NCBI GenBank assembly: GCA_024734495.1
Contig: JALMQS010000073.1
Span: 750,284-814,283 of the forward strand
Origin: Forficula auricularia
Lineage: Eukaryota > Arthropoda > Insecta > Dermaptera > Forficulidae
Length of the DNA: 64,000 nt
Direction of reading: 5' to 3'
Numbering within the stretch: the stretch's first letter is position 1; every line of letters begins with the position of its first letter. This document shows positions 22,047 through 33,925 of this stretch, one piece after another. The position numbers and the translations under genes were made by a program. The notes beneath the pieces are model-generated. The model saw only the letters and a list, made by a program, of their open reading frames with translations. It made no database searches and was not told where the DNA came from.

Positions 22047-23104
22047 TTCCTATCTCACGGATTGTGAAGTTTATTCTAAATTTGACCACATATATAATGT
22101 ATATTTCAATAAACTACCGATCTAACATTCATGATTTATATATGGATAAATAAATAATTCCTAAACGAATTAATATTATAAATTAAATAAAGTGAACTTA
22201 AGATTAAATTGAAGTTTGTTAGGCGTGGGAACAGATAAAATTATTTCAAAACTCTTATTTAATTGTAGCTCTAGTTGTTTCACAATTTATTTTACTTCTA
22301 TACCAACATCACAAATTATCACAAAACATGAATACACATTGAGAATGAAATAATAATAAATTAGTAATTCTTAATGTTAGCTCAGATTTTTTGAAATATC
22401 ATGGATACCTTTGTATTAATAAATTAAAAAAATTTTGTAATTGACCAAGAAGAAAAAATAAGTTGACGAAACAGCCATACTTGTTTTGAAATAATTTATC
22501 TGTCTATATCTATATCCAACGAAACCATAATTGGAATTTAGCAGGATTGCTTATTAGAAATTGTATTGTCTTCTTAGATAGGTATTTAATATTTCGTTAG
22601 GAATGTTAGATATCGCTGATTAACAGAAATCGAACACAAGTTTGCTTGTTTGTTCTTCTAGTTTGAAATTTTCGCGGTTATCAGTTTTCAAGAGTTAATT
22701 GATTAGTAAACTAACAACATTGTATCAGTTATTTAACTTTTCCAACAACAAGATAAAGCAATAATAAAAGTCAGATGAAAATAATTGTATCTCTAATTAA
22801 TTAATTCACTAATGTTTTATATTGTTTCAAATCTCATTCAGTAGCATAGCTGCACATTTTGGGCCCTCAGAACCACGGGGCCTGTAGGCTTTGCTTATTT
22901 TTGCTAATTAAGTTTTTTGACCCGATTATTAAAAATGAGTGCTCGAGAGCCGGTGGATCCTGGTGTCCATACTTCCGTGAAAATTCCAAACAGGTTTGGA
23001 TAGAACATATGAGGTCTTTCGGAAATTATTTGGATTAGAAGGTGTGCAGTAAAGTATGATTGAATTGAAGCAATCACTTTTAATGTGTTTTAGGTGTACT
23101 GTAC
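22047..23104. other. AT-rich stretch without recognisable genes
   Basis: CAGTAGCATAGCTGC with GGGGCCTG near 22840-22890 may be an isolated hAT-type end. Otherwise nothing recognised. Confidence 0.45.
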
Positions 23105-23155
23105 ATTCATATGTAATGTTTCGGTTCAATGCAAAGGAACCATCATCAGCACCTA
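23105..23155 (-). ncRNA. Hammerhead-ribozyme-like motif
   Basis: On the minus strand: CTGATGA, a 5-bp stem II GGTTC/GAACC, then GAAAC. Core and stem II match the hammerhead consensus. The base triplet after GAAAC is ATT rather than GTC and no stem I is evident, so it is partial. Confidence 0.4.
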
Positions 23156-24845
23156 CGATAGAGAGATTTCCTACACTTTTGTGAGTTTTAGTTCATAGGA
23201 TTATTAAGTTAAAGGGTCATAAGTTATCCAAAGATGCACTTTATACTAAAAAGATTTTTGTGCTCCCCTACACTCTTTTAATCTTGATTTTTCGTCAATA
23301 AGTACAGGGATATATCATAATCGAATTCACATCCTCATACGATGCACGTGTTTGTGCATTATTATTATCAATATTTTAACTATTCCCTCTATTATTACTA
23401 GAAGAATTGTAAGTAGTTTTAATTGTTTAATTTATCCTTTCAGATAAGTTCTGGATTTAAGTGACTGTAGATTTCATTCTTGAAATTTCGAGTATTGCTA
23501 ATTTTGTAAATTACTATTATTTATTATATTTAATTCATCATACAGTTTCGCTCACCACTGGTAGACCATCCTCAGTAGTAAATGTCATATTAGTTTCAGG
23601 ATATTCATCATTTTTTAATTGTTTTCAAAGATATACATTCATACATAGACAATCCTTCTTTTAGTTTATTATAATATCTTGTTTTTTCTGTCTATTATTA
23701 ATAATAATAATTAAACAATACGAAAGCTTGTTTATTATTATTTTCTTGTATATTGTTTACTTTTAAATTTAGTATGACTTCCACATTTGACATCAGTCAT
23801 TCTATGATATTTGTCAAAGCGGATATCATTATTGTACATTATTAAATTATTTGCTTGATAACTATAGTTATAATCAGTATAATTTTATGTGTCATCCGAG
23901 ACAATTTTATTTCTTCAAATGTGGCCCAAGGAAACCAAAAGGTTGGAGACTAGCGGGCGGCGTCTCGGAATGTTTGGGTGTCTAAAAAGGATTATCTCCC
24001 AAAAATTCGGAGCCGAAAAACTTATGTAAAATATTTTTTTGAATTATGAATATCGATCAATGAAAGTCAAAAAAGCAATAACAAATGTTCCCAATTAAAT
24101 TGGCAATAAGAATTTTTTGCTCCTCACTCATTTTTATTAGTTAGGAGGGCAATTAAAAAAAATCTTGAAATCACTTTTTAGAGATTGTTGTATAGAATGT
24201 TATTAAGAACAAATCAAGCAAGATATCTTAATAGATTTTGCCTAATTACATTTTGTATATTTTTAGGCGTTGAATTTCACAATATCATGAAATTAATTTT
24301 TAGACATTTGTATGTAGAATTTTTTGAAAGAAAAAGCAAGTAAATTAAATATCTTGTCTATTTGAAGTAATGGAAATTAAATGAATCAAATACGTGTAAG
24401 GTCGGCAGGTGTATGGTTAGTCATTTCATATTTGATATTTTTTTTTTATCTTTTGATATAGATGTTACTTGAAGATAGGATAGGTGATTCTCTCTACCTT
24501 ATATACAGTATAAGGATTTCTCTAGTCTATATAACCTATAAATACATATTTGGCTTTCTTAGCATCGAATTGGTTCATAGAAGCAATCTAGATTTCTAAG
24601 CTACGTGACCGACATCGAGGAAATGATAAATTCAAGCGACGGAAGATGTAAAGAGGAATAAAGGAAATTGCAATTTCTATAGATTACAAATAGAATATAC
24701 CTATATATAACGATGTAAGCAATTGAATATGTACCATGTAGTGGCAAAGCGTGAAAAGCATATAATTTTACACAAGCGTGTCTATTCAGTGACGAAACCA
24801 AGTTTATATTGATAGAGGTCCACAAGAATGGAATTACTAATTTCA
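23156..24845. other. AT-rich stretch with a Helitron-like fragment
   Basis: At about 23950-24025, GCGGGCGGCGTCTCGGAATG and the following bases resemble 208-270 inside the Helitron at 145-1512 (GCGGGCAGCGTCTCGGAATG). The rest has no gene that I can support. Confidence 0.45.
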
Positions 24846-25100
24846 ATCGACTTCAAAAAAATGGAGGGTTCTCAATTCGTCGGAATCTTTTTTTATGTAT
24901 GATTAGATTCAGCGATAATTTTTTACCGTGTTGACCGATTTCGAGTGATTAGTTTTTTATTGGAAGAGGTACCTATAGGGATGATCCCATGTTGATTTGG
25001 TCAAGTTCTGAAGTGATATTTATATACTTTGTAGTGCATTTTATTTTATTTTTCAGTTCTTATTAATTTATTTGTTGTATTTAATTTTTGCGGAGTTGGT
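24846..25100. repeat. GACTTCAAAAAA module joined to a CCGACTTC MITE arm
   Basis: Begins CGACTTCAAAAAAATGGAGG, continues GTTCTCAATTCG and ends in GTAGTGCATTTTATTTTATT...TTTGTTGTATTTAATTT, the right arm of MITE copies A to C. It suggests the MITE derives from the longer module family. Confidence 0.6.
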
Positions 25101-25213
25101 TTAAAAAAATACTAGAGAATTTTCTAGCTGTTTTGAATTTTAATTCTGGTGTTTATTTTTTTGAAGTCGTTTTTTTTAATTATAATTATGTTTTCTAGAG
25201 GTTCTCTCACACT

Positions 25214-26714
25214 CAGGGCCGGTTTTAAGAGTATCCCGCATATAGGCTAAAGTCCAATTGCCACCCCCTCAGTTCATATTTCCTTAATACAACATTTGTT
25301 TAATAGAACAAAAGGATAGAGTTCATTGGTATTTTTCATCTTTTTTAATCATAAAGTTCATTTAGTTTAGATAAAACTACAATTTTAATGCTTTATACAT
25401 AAATTATATAATCAAATTAGTTATCTATTTGGTTTTTTTTTTACTTACTTCTTTTAAGATTCGTTAAAAAATGAAATGGGTTTTGAACGTCATTAATTAA
25501 TTTGTTCTTGGAGAAAAGTGATCACTATTTTAAACATATTTTATTTTAATGCTAATGGCTATCTTTTGCATTTGCATTTTTTCTATTTTGAGCCTTTTCA
25601 AGTTTTTTTTTTGATATGTCCACCGATCTAAAAAAATCAAACACATTTGTAGATTTAAAAAAAATGCCTTTTATGGCCTTTTTTTTGGCATTTTGGTTTT
25701 CGTGCCTTTTTTGAAAAAAATTGCCTTTTTATGGTGCCTTTTTGTCATTATTTTTTCATTTTTTCATTTTTTTTTAACGGTCTAAAGCACAGAAATTGTT
25801 AAAACAAAGATTTCCAAAGTGTTAGAGAATAATATGAGTCCAGATTTTATGGGCAAGCATACGAGATACTCAATGGTTCTAATATTGAGCCGCACAACTT
25901 GGTCACAAATAAATTGAAACCTAGTGAAATTATGGTTGCTCAAATTTGCACCTATCGCATCTTGTGATGTTGAGAGATCATTTTCTATTTATAAAAATAT
26001 TCTGACCGATCGCCAAACGAATTTTACGATTCAAAATCTTAAAATGTACCTTGTATGCAATTTCTATAAGATGTAAAATGTCACATTAGAGAAAGAAGAG
26101 TTAAATAAAATGTCTTTTTTGTGATTCTTTGTTTTATAATATTGTTTTATAAAATTCATCATTTATATTATATTTCTATTCTTTCTAAGATATATATTAG
26201 CCTTTTGTGCAAAAAATCGACTCTTTTTAGGAGTCTTTTTTTCCAAAAAAAAAACAGACTATTTTGGAGCTCTCTGCCTTTTTTAGAGCCTTTTTTGCGC
26301 TCTCTAGTTATAATACAAGATTGCGGGCTGTGAATTTGTATTATGTTATAGTCTTAGAAAGTAGGCTATGTAGAAGGACTAAAAAACATATATTTAAGTA
26401 AAATGTATTCTTAAATTCGTATGGAAAATATTATTAACGTCTGAAATACTTCATTTTAACTTTTGAATAAATTTTCTTAAGGGAAAATGGTGTGGGTTCT
26501 TGGTGAAACAGTTCAGTTTAAATAAAGTAAATGTCGTGATAAACAAGCATCTTATTTTTTATTTTTGTGAAACCTACCTTGTATTTTATATTTTAAATTT
26601 TAAAAAGTTTCTAATTTTCTTTACTTTATTTTGAATTAATTGCCAAACTGCCGCTCCCTAAAATGTGCCGCTCTAGGCTGTAGCCATCTTAGCCTATTTA
26701 GAAATACGACTCTT
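25214..26714 (+). mobile_element. hAT DNA transposon, decayed
   Basis: CTCACACT is present at 25206-25213 and 26715-26722, an 8-bp target duplication typical of hAT. The left end CAGGGCCGGTTTTA and the complement of the right end (AAGAGTCGTATTTC) are similar, and each is followed within about 40 bases by an ATAGGCTAA block. The interior has a hATC-domain relic on the plus strand. Length 1501 bp, shorter than autonomous hAT elements. Confidence 0.8.
25860..26076 (+). pseudogene. hAT transposase C-terminal (hATC) dimerisation domain fragment
   Basis: Frame 1 reads YEILNGSNIEPHNLVTNKL...SEIMVAQICTYRIL then TGA. The neighbouring frame continues SSCDVERSFSIYKNILTDRQ, NFTIQNLKMYL and ends at TAA (26074-26076). 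The block with CDVERSFSIYKNILTD followed by NL..YL is the hATC dimerisation motif of hAT transposases. A frameshift or stop at about 25965 breaks it. The RNase-H-like catalytic domain and BED finger are absent. It lies inside the element bounded by the 8-bp duplication, in the same orientation. Confidence 0.8.
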
Positions 26715-26722
26715 CTCACACT

Positions 26723-28526
26723 TATCTTCGGACATTAATGGCTTCTTCGATTTTTTTTCTTGTTTGGGTCTCTGGTAGGCTAGAACTTTCCTTAAATTAA
26801 GATTTTTAGTTGACAAAGTTATCAAGTTTTCTCTCATTTATTATTTAAGGACATGGAAATAATATAATATAAAATAGGGGCCAGGTGTATAGTAAAGTCA
26901 TGTGGATGGCCACATCATCTTCCGTAACTGGGAAGCTTTTTACAAAATGGGATTGTTAGCATCATCACCCCTTTTAGTCGCCTCGTATGACAAGTAGGAG
27001 ATACTGTTGAACTATTCTACCCTCAGGCCACAAGGGGAAGGGATTTGTAAACATTAAATCTAAATAAATATATAAGCGTTTGGAACTTGTTTCGGGAAAT
27101 GGGGGATCTGAATTTTAATAGTAACGTACATATTCTTTTCAATTTATATTTTGGACGATCAAAGATTGTTTCTTAAAAATAGAGGTTGTTTCTGCAATCG
27201 ATGATTGTTGGATTCGATCCAGCGCTTTCTGAGGAAAATGCAAGCACTTTTAACTTAAAGACAATTTATTAATTTATTTTATAGATAAACATAATGTAAA
27301 TGTAAGATATTTTCAAAGCCTGATTTATACTTTTCAAGTTCACACAAGAAATTATTACTTATTTCAGCTTTCATCCAAATAATCTAATTCACTATATCTG
27401 ATTTCTAACATTGATGATTTTCAATTAAAGAATGCACTTAGGAAGATCTCTTGTCTTAATTTGTTCTGTAAAATACAACAAACTTGCTTGTAAAAAAATA
27501 ATAATAATATCTAGACGAAATTAATTTTTACGTGATTTTTTATAGTGGATGTACTCCATCTATTCACACAATTTGTTTTTATTAACCAAGGATTCCGTAT
27601 TTCGTATCTTCTAAACTACTTAAGGTATCAAATTCAAAAATCTTTTCACTGTTGTTACTGTTCACGCCGAATAAGCCCTCTTAAAATTAATTGATTTTAA
27701 AGCACGAGTTTTAAATCTCGCGCGCTGCGAATTCATTTTCCTTCATAGCGAAATGAGTTGCTACCTTCCGACTTCGTGGCTTGCATCTCAAGACCAACGC
27801 GTCGCTCGCCATCTTGTCTCATTGCTGTTCCTCCATTTTTCAAAGACACAACTTGAAACTTTTCGTTGTCCAAAAATTTTCCTCTTTGTTTTTTCATTAA
27901 GCACATATTATATTCACCGGTTTTTCATTCGCTCTTAATTTTCAGACGATTGAAATATTGGAATAGATTTATATCTGGTTCCAATTAATCTAAAAATATC
28001 TATTAATTCTCTTAGAGAGCTGATATTTTTCCGTCGCTATTAGTCTTCGGATATTTTGCAAACTGCAAAAAACTTGCTTTGTGAATTTTAACATTGAGTT
28101 ATCTTAATAACTTCAGATATTTTACATCTGGAGAGGTTCTATTTCAGATAAAGGCTATACTGTCTGAAATATTTTTTGAAAAACTGGACTTTCGAAATCC
28201 ACATTAATCCATGTAATAAAAGATCATTATTATACATTTATCCAGAGGAAACAATCAGAATTGATGGTAAAATCTTTGTAAAACCCAAGTGAGGAGATTT
28301 TAAATTATTTTCAAATAAAACGCCATATAAAAAAGGTATTTTTTCAATTTAATGTTAAAGCACTAAATATTTTAATATACTGTTTAACTCGATTCAAAGA
28401 GAGTACATAAATATTTTCTTATAGGAATTCAATATTCCAAAGGTTCCAATTATTTCTGTTCATTTAAAATTAGTTTTAACCCTAGAACTATATTTCTGTT
28501 TATTTACAAAGTTAAATAATCGTTTA
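26723..28526. other. AT-rich stretch with a conserved repeat block
   Basis: 26875-27045 contains CCAGGTGTATAGTAAAGTCA (also near 15649, 24400 and, inverted, 41815-41850) and CACCCCTTTTAGTCGCCTCG...ACAAGTAGGAGATACTG...CACAAGGGG, a motif I have seen in many animal retroelements but cannot assign. The remainder is unremarkable. Confidence 0.45.
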
Positions 28527-28538
28527 ATCTAACCATTT

Positions 28539-28737
28539 GGGGGTCAGATAGGCTAGGCGGTAGCGTGACAGCCAGCTAACCAGAGGACCCGGGTTCGAAT
28601 CCGACTCCGAGGCATCCAGCTAAAATCTGACCTCCGGGGGTAAAGACAAATTTAAAAAAAATATATAACTAGTATCGTAATTAGGCTTATGGCTAGAAAG
28701 GCCGAAAAGCCAAAAAAAAAAAAAAAAAAAAAAAAAA
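28539..28737 (+). mobile_element. tRNA-derived SINE, copy 1
   Basis: ATCTAACCATTT flanks both sides (28527-28538, 28738-28749), a 12-bp target duplication. The head has GGCTAGGCGGTAGCGTG (box A region) and GGGTTCGAATCC (box B); the tail has GGCTTATGGC...GGCCGAAAAGCC and a long poly(A). A second copy is at 54641-54822. Mobilised by a LINE in trans, by general SINE biology. Confidence 0.9.
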
Positions 28738-28749
28738 ATCTAACCATTT

Positions 28750-30261
28750 AGGAAGGGTATTTTTTATTTCCTCTAAATAAAAAATAGTTTTTCTAAAGTT
28801 TATATTTCTAAAAATAATTTATTATATTTAAAATAGATTTATTTTCTTTCAAAGCTCATTCTGTTTTTGCATTTTGTTTTATTTTTTTTTACTTTATCTA
28901 ATTTTCAATCATAATATTATTATAACTAACTATTTTGTTGTTCTGAATCATTGTTGAGTTTTTTGTCCTTTCTGTTAATAAATCGGTTTGATGATCTCAT
29001 CAACTTGTTAAAATATATAAATTAGCACCTTCATTTGTCTTTTAAAACCAACCCCAAGTTCCTTTTAACCAGCGGTAAGTCTAAAATATTTAACCAAGTC
29101 AGAATAAGGCATTCTTGGATGGGATCCTTGCCTGCAGATTATATATATTAATTCTAAATAATTCCTTCAAAGTGGAAGGGGATTGAGACTCGTGCATAAT
29201 AAAAAACCGAGAGGAGATTAATTCGCTTCATCCAGGTTAATTAATTAACCAAAGGAATTAAGATCCCCCCTTCACTTTTTATGTTAAGCGGGAGTTATTT
29301 GGTGGCGACATACACGGTCATTTCAAATCTCTAGATTTGATCTAAAGGAGTCTAAGAGAAATCTTAGTCTCGAAGCGTTAACACTTACAGTATAAGATAA
29401 GAATATAATTTTTATTTTCGAGCCCACAAATAGTTTGACCCTCTCCAAAATAATCATACGATTAAAATCTTAATACGATTTTCGATTTCCCGAGAATGAT
29501 GAACTACCTATATCAATAGTTCTTCATTGCGGCAAGTCGATTTGAGTGAAAACTTTCATGAAATTTGCCTAGTCCGATTACCACGGCTTCTTTATTGATT
29601 AATTAACAGTTTCATTAATACTAGGTATATCAATAATAATAATAAGCAACTCAAAGCTAGTACCTATCAAAACACATGTTTACACCTGTCATGTAATAGG
29701 ACAAATTTTCTTGTTTAGCCTAATACTTGTCTCGTGTAAACTAGTCTTTAGATATCACACCATCTATCTATGTTGAATATTACCCATAATAGACAACAGT
29801 ATAGTAATATAGATATATATAATATATGAGTACAAGTCTGCATGTGTTGGTGTGTTGGATGAGAGTGTTTGTGTGGCTGTGTGTCAATGTACATAAATTA
29901 TTCCTAACTCATCTACCTATAGATCAAGACAATTACTTCATTGTAATGATATCCGGAGGGTATTTTGCCCACAAATAACAGACTAAGAGAGATTCAGTGT
30001 ATTATAGTAGGGGGATTAGCTTTCGTATTCACATACATAATAAAACAATACATACAATATTTTAACTAATATTAAACAAAAAAAAGATGAAAAAATATAT
30101 GTACGTTCCTAGCTAATATACTATAATCGGATTTTATTAGATTTTTTGATTATTTAAATATTTAATTTGAAATGGAAAATTCGAATTTTTTTTTAATCCG
30201 GAATTCAGAATGAGGTTTAAAAAAATATTCGAGAATATAAGATGTATTAACGATTCATAAA
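28750..30261. other. AT-rich stretch without recognisable genes
   Basis: Around 29400-29470, TTTATTTTCGAGCCCAC and TTTGACCCTCTCC resemble the start of the repeats at about 30870 and 37010. A (GT)-rich patch lies at 29840-29885. No ORF of note. Confidence 0.45.
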
Positions 30262-30463
30262 ATTCACAAAGAGAAACAAAGAGGTTGTCCTCTGCTTGAT
30301 GCAAATAAACATACACACATATATATATCGAGATGATATATCTGTATATATATTATTTATTTATTTATTTATTATATATACTGATATATCATCTCGATAT
30401 ATATATATATGTGTGTTTATTTGCATCAAGCAGAGGACAACCTCTTTGTTTCTCTTTGTGAAT
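30262..30463. mobile_element. Near-perfect palindromic MITE, 202 bp
   Basis: ATTCACAAAGAGAAACAAAG at the left is matched by its complement at 30444-30463. The arms continue through GAGGTTGTCCTCTGCTTGAT and GCAAATAAACATACACACAT to a (TTTA)n centre. Related single arms occur at 15763, 48768, 53395 and 63329. Confidence 0.85.
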
Positions 30464-30950
30464 CAACAACTCTGCTACTCTCGGCAAAACAAAAACTTTT
30501 CAATGATCCATAAAATATTTAGATTAAAATAAAAACAAACATTTTAAGACAAATAATAAAAATCAACTCGGCAAGTGCGAGTGAGACCACATACCGAAGT
30601 TTTCGTATGTTATATCTTGCGTACTTAATGTATCGAATTTGATCTTATTTATTGTTTGTAAGGAGATATATGAAGAAATTTCTAGAATTATTTCATAATT
30701 TAATTTTAGTATTGTAATTGAATGAAATCTAGCTGGTACAAAAATCACTTAAAAAAGCCACTTTGGAGCTCTCCCACAGTTATTTTAAATCGAAATCAAA
30801 ATTAGAACTATTCTACTTTAAAATATCTTTACACTTTACAGATACGTTATAATATAATATATGATAACAAATTATTTTTTATTTTTGACTCCATATAAAA
30901 TTTGATCCTCTCTAAAATAATAATAGATTCAAATTTGAATATAATTTTTT
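30464..30950. other. AT-rich stretch without recognisable genes
   Basis: From about 30870 it belongs to the dispersed repeat also seen at 37010-37430; before that nothing is recognised. Confidence 0.45.
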
Positions 30951-31094
30951 TGCAACGAAATTTTCTCTGGAGAGAGATGGTCTGGTAGAACTTTTAATTG
31001 AATGTAATGGAAGGCAGCCCAGAGGTAGTGAGGAAATAAAAAATTAACACATATCAAATAAGGTGTAATTTATTGGAATCCTTCCTCCTTTCCT

Positions 31095-31145
31095 TTCAAA
31101 CCGACGTTTCGGAGGATTTTTCCCTCCTTCTTCAAGGTTTCAAGG
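31095..31145 (-). ncRNA. Hammerhead-ribozyme-like motif
   Basis: Minus strand: stem I strand AAACC, TTGAAGA (C to T change), stem II GGAGG/CCTCC, GAAAC, GTC, then GGTTT pairing back to AAACC. One core change. Confidence 0.5.
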
Positions 31146-31177
31146 GGTGAATGAAGGAGGGAAGATTCAATGATCCC

Positions 31178-31228
31178 TTGAAACCCTGAAGAAGGAGGGA
31201 AGAATCTTCCGAAACGTCGGTTTGAAAG
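31178..31228 (+). ncRNA. Hammerhead-ribozyme-like motif
   Basis: AAACC, CTGAAGA, stem II GGAGG/CTTCC (one wobble pair), GAAAC, GTC, GGTTT. The conserved core is complete. Stem III would be only two base pairs, as in minimal hammerheads reported for Penelope-like elements, which are thought to act as dimers. Confidence 0.55.
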
Positions 31229-31269
31229 GAAAGGAGGAAGGATTCCAATAAATTACACCTTATTTGATA

Positions 31270-31325
31270 TCAGGGTTTCAAGGGGTCAATGAAGGAGGGA
31301 AGAATCCTCCAAAACGTCGGTTTGA
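31270..31325 (+). ncRNA. Decayed hammerhead-like motif
   Basis: The stem II strands and GTCGGTTTG are kept, but CTGAAGA has become part of TCAATGAAG and GAAAC has become AAAAC. It should be inactive. Confidence 0.35.
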
Positions 31326-31494
31326 AAGGAAAGGAGGAAGGATTCAATAAATTACACCTTATTTGATATGTGTTAATTTTTTCTTTCCTCACTACCCCTG
31401 GGCTGCCTTCCATTACATTCAATTATTTGAATATAATATTTTATTTGCGGGAAAATAAATACACATAAATTCTAAACTAACTTTTTATAATTTA

Positions 31495-31567
31495 AGAACA
31501 ATGCTTTGACAGTCAATCAGACAGAAAAACTAATAGGGTTCCGTTCGATCGTTGTACGGAACTCTAA
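31495..31567. repeat. GACAGnC...GGGTTCCG repeat end
   Basis: TTTGACAGTCAATCAGACAG followed by TAATAGGGTTCCGT and GTACGGAACTCTAAAA. I recall this as a frequent Lepidoptera repeat end. A relative is at 37343-37430. Confidence 0.5.
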
Positions 31568-32095
31568 AATGCATAAATGAAAATTACTTGTCCCTCGTAC
31601 CTACCAGATATTTTAAACACAATGAGAAAAAAATGTTTTTAAGTGAATTCTATTACTAGAAGCGTTTTTCTGTCTTATAATAAAATGTTGTACTTTTGTT
31701 TCCAAGCTCCAATAATTTATACACGTACATATATGGAATATTCGCCAACTATCAACTCTATTTAGTTATTTGTAAAAAATAGAGCAATTTTTGAAAATGT
31801 TCAAGTGTATGTACTTTGTTTGCTGGCTATGAGTGTAATTTTCATTCGAGTTGAAAGATATGCATGCATGTGCATATTGAAAATTAATTGATTTTGATTT
31901 AGATACAAGAGCTTTCGATTCATTATTTAGCAGCCAATTTGATTAATGTTGCGAAAATTAATCAAGCTAGAGCATTTTCATTATGGAAATAAATAGTGTT
32001 TGGCTTTGGGTCGATAATGGAGTTTGTGTATTTTTACATAGTGTAATAGCGAGTGCAAAATGGAAATCGATTCTTAAGAAATTCACTTTTTCAAA
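31568..32095. other. AT-rich stretch without recognisable genes
   Basis: No supported feature up to the assembly gap. Confidence 0.45.
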
Positions 32096-32195
32096 NNNNN
32101 NNNNNNNNNNNNNNNNNNNNNNNNNNNNNNNNNNNNNNNNNNNNNNNNNNNNNNNNNNNNNNNNNNNNNNNNNNNNNNNNNNNNNNNNNNNNNNN
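32096..32195. other. Assembly gap, 100 N
   Basis: Exactly 100 N, the usual placeholder for a gap of unknown length. Distances across it are not real. Confidence 0.98.
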
Positions 32196-32934
32196 ATTCA
32201 ATTCAACTGAAATTATTATTAATTATCACATGATGCAGTAATTTAACAGATATTTTAATTAAAAAAATTTAATTGAATGGGATGGATGTTGTAGGTGTAG
32301 ATAGTTTGAAGGAAATCGATTAAAAGTCACAAGTTAAACAAAATTAGCTGCGGACAGTGACGAGGGTGTCGTTACGAAAACTTTGTCAATTCTTCATGCT
32401 TCCTGTTTAAATGCCATTGCTTACTACCCTTCTTGGCAACGCATCCGTACCATTAACACAAATAACATTTTGTCAAACTGAATATTCGGGGAACTTAATA
32501 ATTAACAATTAGAATTACTTATATATCTCAACCTGGCCGGAACCTAAAATATATAAAAGACATTCTGATTGATTGATAAATCAACCTCACCCAGCCCAAG
32601 CGCCTGGACCTAGAAAAATAGCAATTACCTACCTCGTAGATATGGATTAAGAAAGAATTTTTTTTTGAAATTCAATCTTTTAGAGGGTTGAAATACTATA
32701 TATAAGAGCTTTGATTAATTTGTAACAACGCTCAGAGAATGCTGCCGACAGGGAGCGCTGATGCCGTCGGTATATTTGTGGTATATTTGCGGCAAATTTG
32801 AAATATAATTGTAATTGTAAATTGAAATGAAAGACTCCAATTGATTTTAAATTAAGAAACATTAAATAATTTTTCCTCCCCCCCCCCCCCCACAACTCAA
32901 AAATTAAATATTCAATTCGCTTTTCTTTGCGTAC
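32196..32934. other. Mostly AT-rich; possible Helitron fragment
   Basis: GGGAGCGCTGATGCCGTCGG followed by GGCAAATTTGAAAT (32750-32805) resembles AGAGCGCTGGTGTCGTTGG and ACCAAATTTGAATT at 1310-1345 in the Helitron. A C run lies at 32878-32891. Confidence 0.4.
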
Positions 32935-33245
32935 AGAAAAATAAATTAATCACATCTTATTTGATTTATATTTTTATATATTATTTGTTTATTTTTTAAT
33001 AATTTGCCACTTTTTTATAATTTTTTAAAAATCTAAATTTTGTTATTCTTAGGACGAAAATGAGGCGAAACTTTTAAGAGACTATGTATTTTCGGGAGTT
33101 TACAGATATACATTTGGAGTGTGGTGTTTTAAGAGGAATAAAATTTTTGGACGGAGACGACGCCCGCCAGGGCACCATCCCGGAGTGCCGAGCTTTGAGG
33201 GCGTGCCGAAGGCACGCACGAAAAGCTCGGTTATTGATAATTGAT
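32935..33245 (+). repeat. Dispersed repeat E, copy 1, with GC-rich double hairpin
   Basis: Shares TTAATAATTTGCCACTTTTT and GACGAAAATGAGGCGAAACT through to AAAAGCTCG with 61660-62250. The 3' end folds twice: GCGTGCC/GGCACGC inside CCGAGCTTT/AAAAGCTCGG. The 47404-47480 GC block is similar, suggesting a Helitron-type end, but no CTRR end is clear. Confidence 0.7.
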
Positions 33246-33925
33246 TTGTCAACAAATACTAAGAGGGATAAGATATCAACTTGTTTTTTGTTTCAAAAAA
33301 TTCTACATAAAATGATTTTTTGAAATTCAACCCCTAAACTTTTGAGGGAGTGAAAATGTGTCAAATGTAATGAAATATTTGATTAGGAAATATTCATTAA
33401 GCATTTTAAGATGTCTACCTGAATTTTGCTTAATAAAAGTTATTTTGAAATTCGCACCCTATACACCAAAGTGGATAAAAATATGCTAAATGTAGTGATA
33501 TTTGATTAGGCAATATTAAATAAGAAAGCTAAGGTTTTTTGCTTAATAAAATTCCAACTTAAAAATCTTTAAAAAATAATTTCAAGACTTTTTGAAATTC
33601 GGCCCCAAAATGTATGAGGAAAAATAAATAAATAAATAAATAAAAATTAAAAATCTAAGCGTAAAAATAAATTGGAAAATTCTTATAAGATCAAATGTAA
33701 AAAGAGGCGCACCGAAGAAAAAAGAATGATCAGAGAGGAAATGAAAACGAAGTGTCTTAAATGGCTGAAAATTTAAAATTCGGAAAAGGGGGAGTTAGAG
33801 AGCGAGTTTCAGTCCTTGGAACTATTGAGAATAATCCACTTCTCTAATCTTCATGGAGTGTTTTTTTTTTATTTTTTGGATTTGATTGGCTTCGGATAGA
33901 GTTTCTATTAAGCTCGCAGAGTCTA
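33246..33925. other. AT-rich stretch without recognisable genes
   Basis: Contains two loosely similar direct blocks (TTTTGCTTAATAAAA type, near 33425 and 33537) and a (AATA)n run at 33625-33645. No gene. Confidence 0.45.

Larger units (their letters stand above)
30951..31440. mobile_element. Palindromic element with hammerhead-like motifs, copy 1
   Basis: The left part (30997-31145) is the reverse complement of the right part (31260-31424). Both carry GGAAGGCAGCCC-type ends, AACACATATCAAATAAGGTG and a hammerhead-like core. A third, partial core sits in the middle. 36301-36770 is a second copy and shares the flank TTTTCTCTGGAGA. The element has no ORF. The motif type suggests a Penelope-like retroelement derivative. 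Confidence 0.65.

Noticed and set aside
28555..28620. Functional tRNA gene
   Set aside because: Boxes A and B are present but no acceptor stem closes, and the poly(A) tail with target duplication shows a SINE.
33084..33323. 79-codon plus-strand frame with an Arg-rich middle
   Set aside because: The Arg-rich part is the translated GC hairpin of dispersed repeat E; the other copy does not keep the frame.
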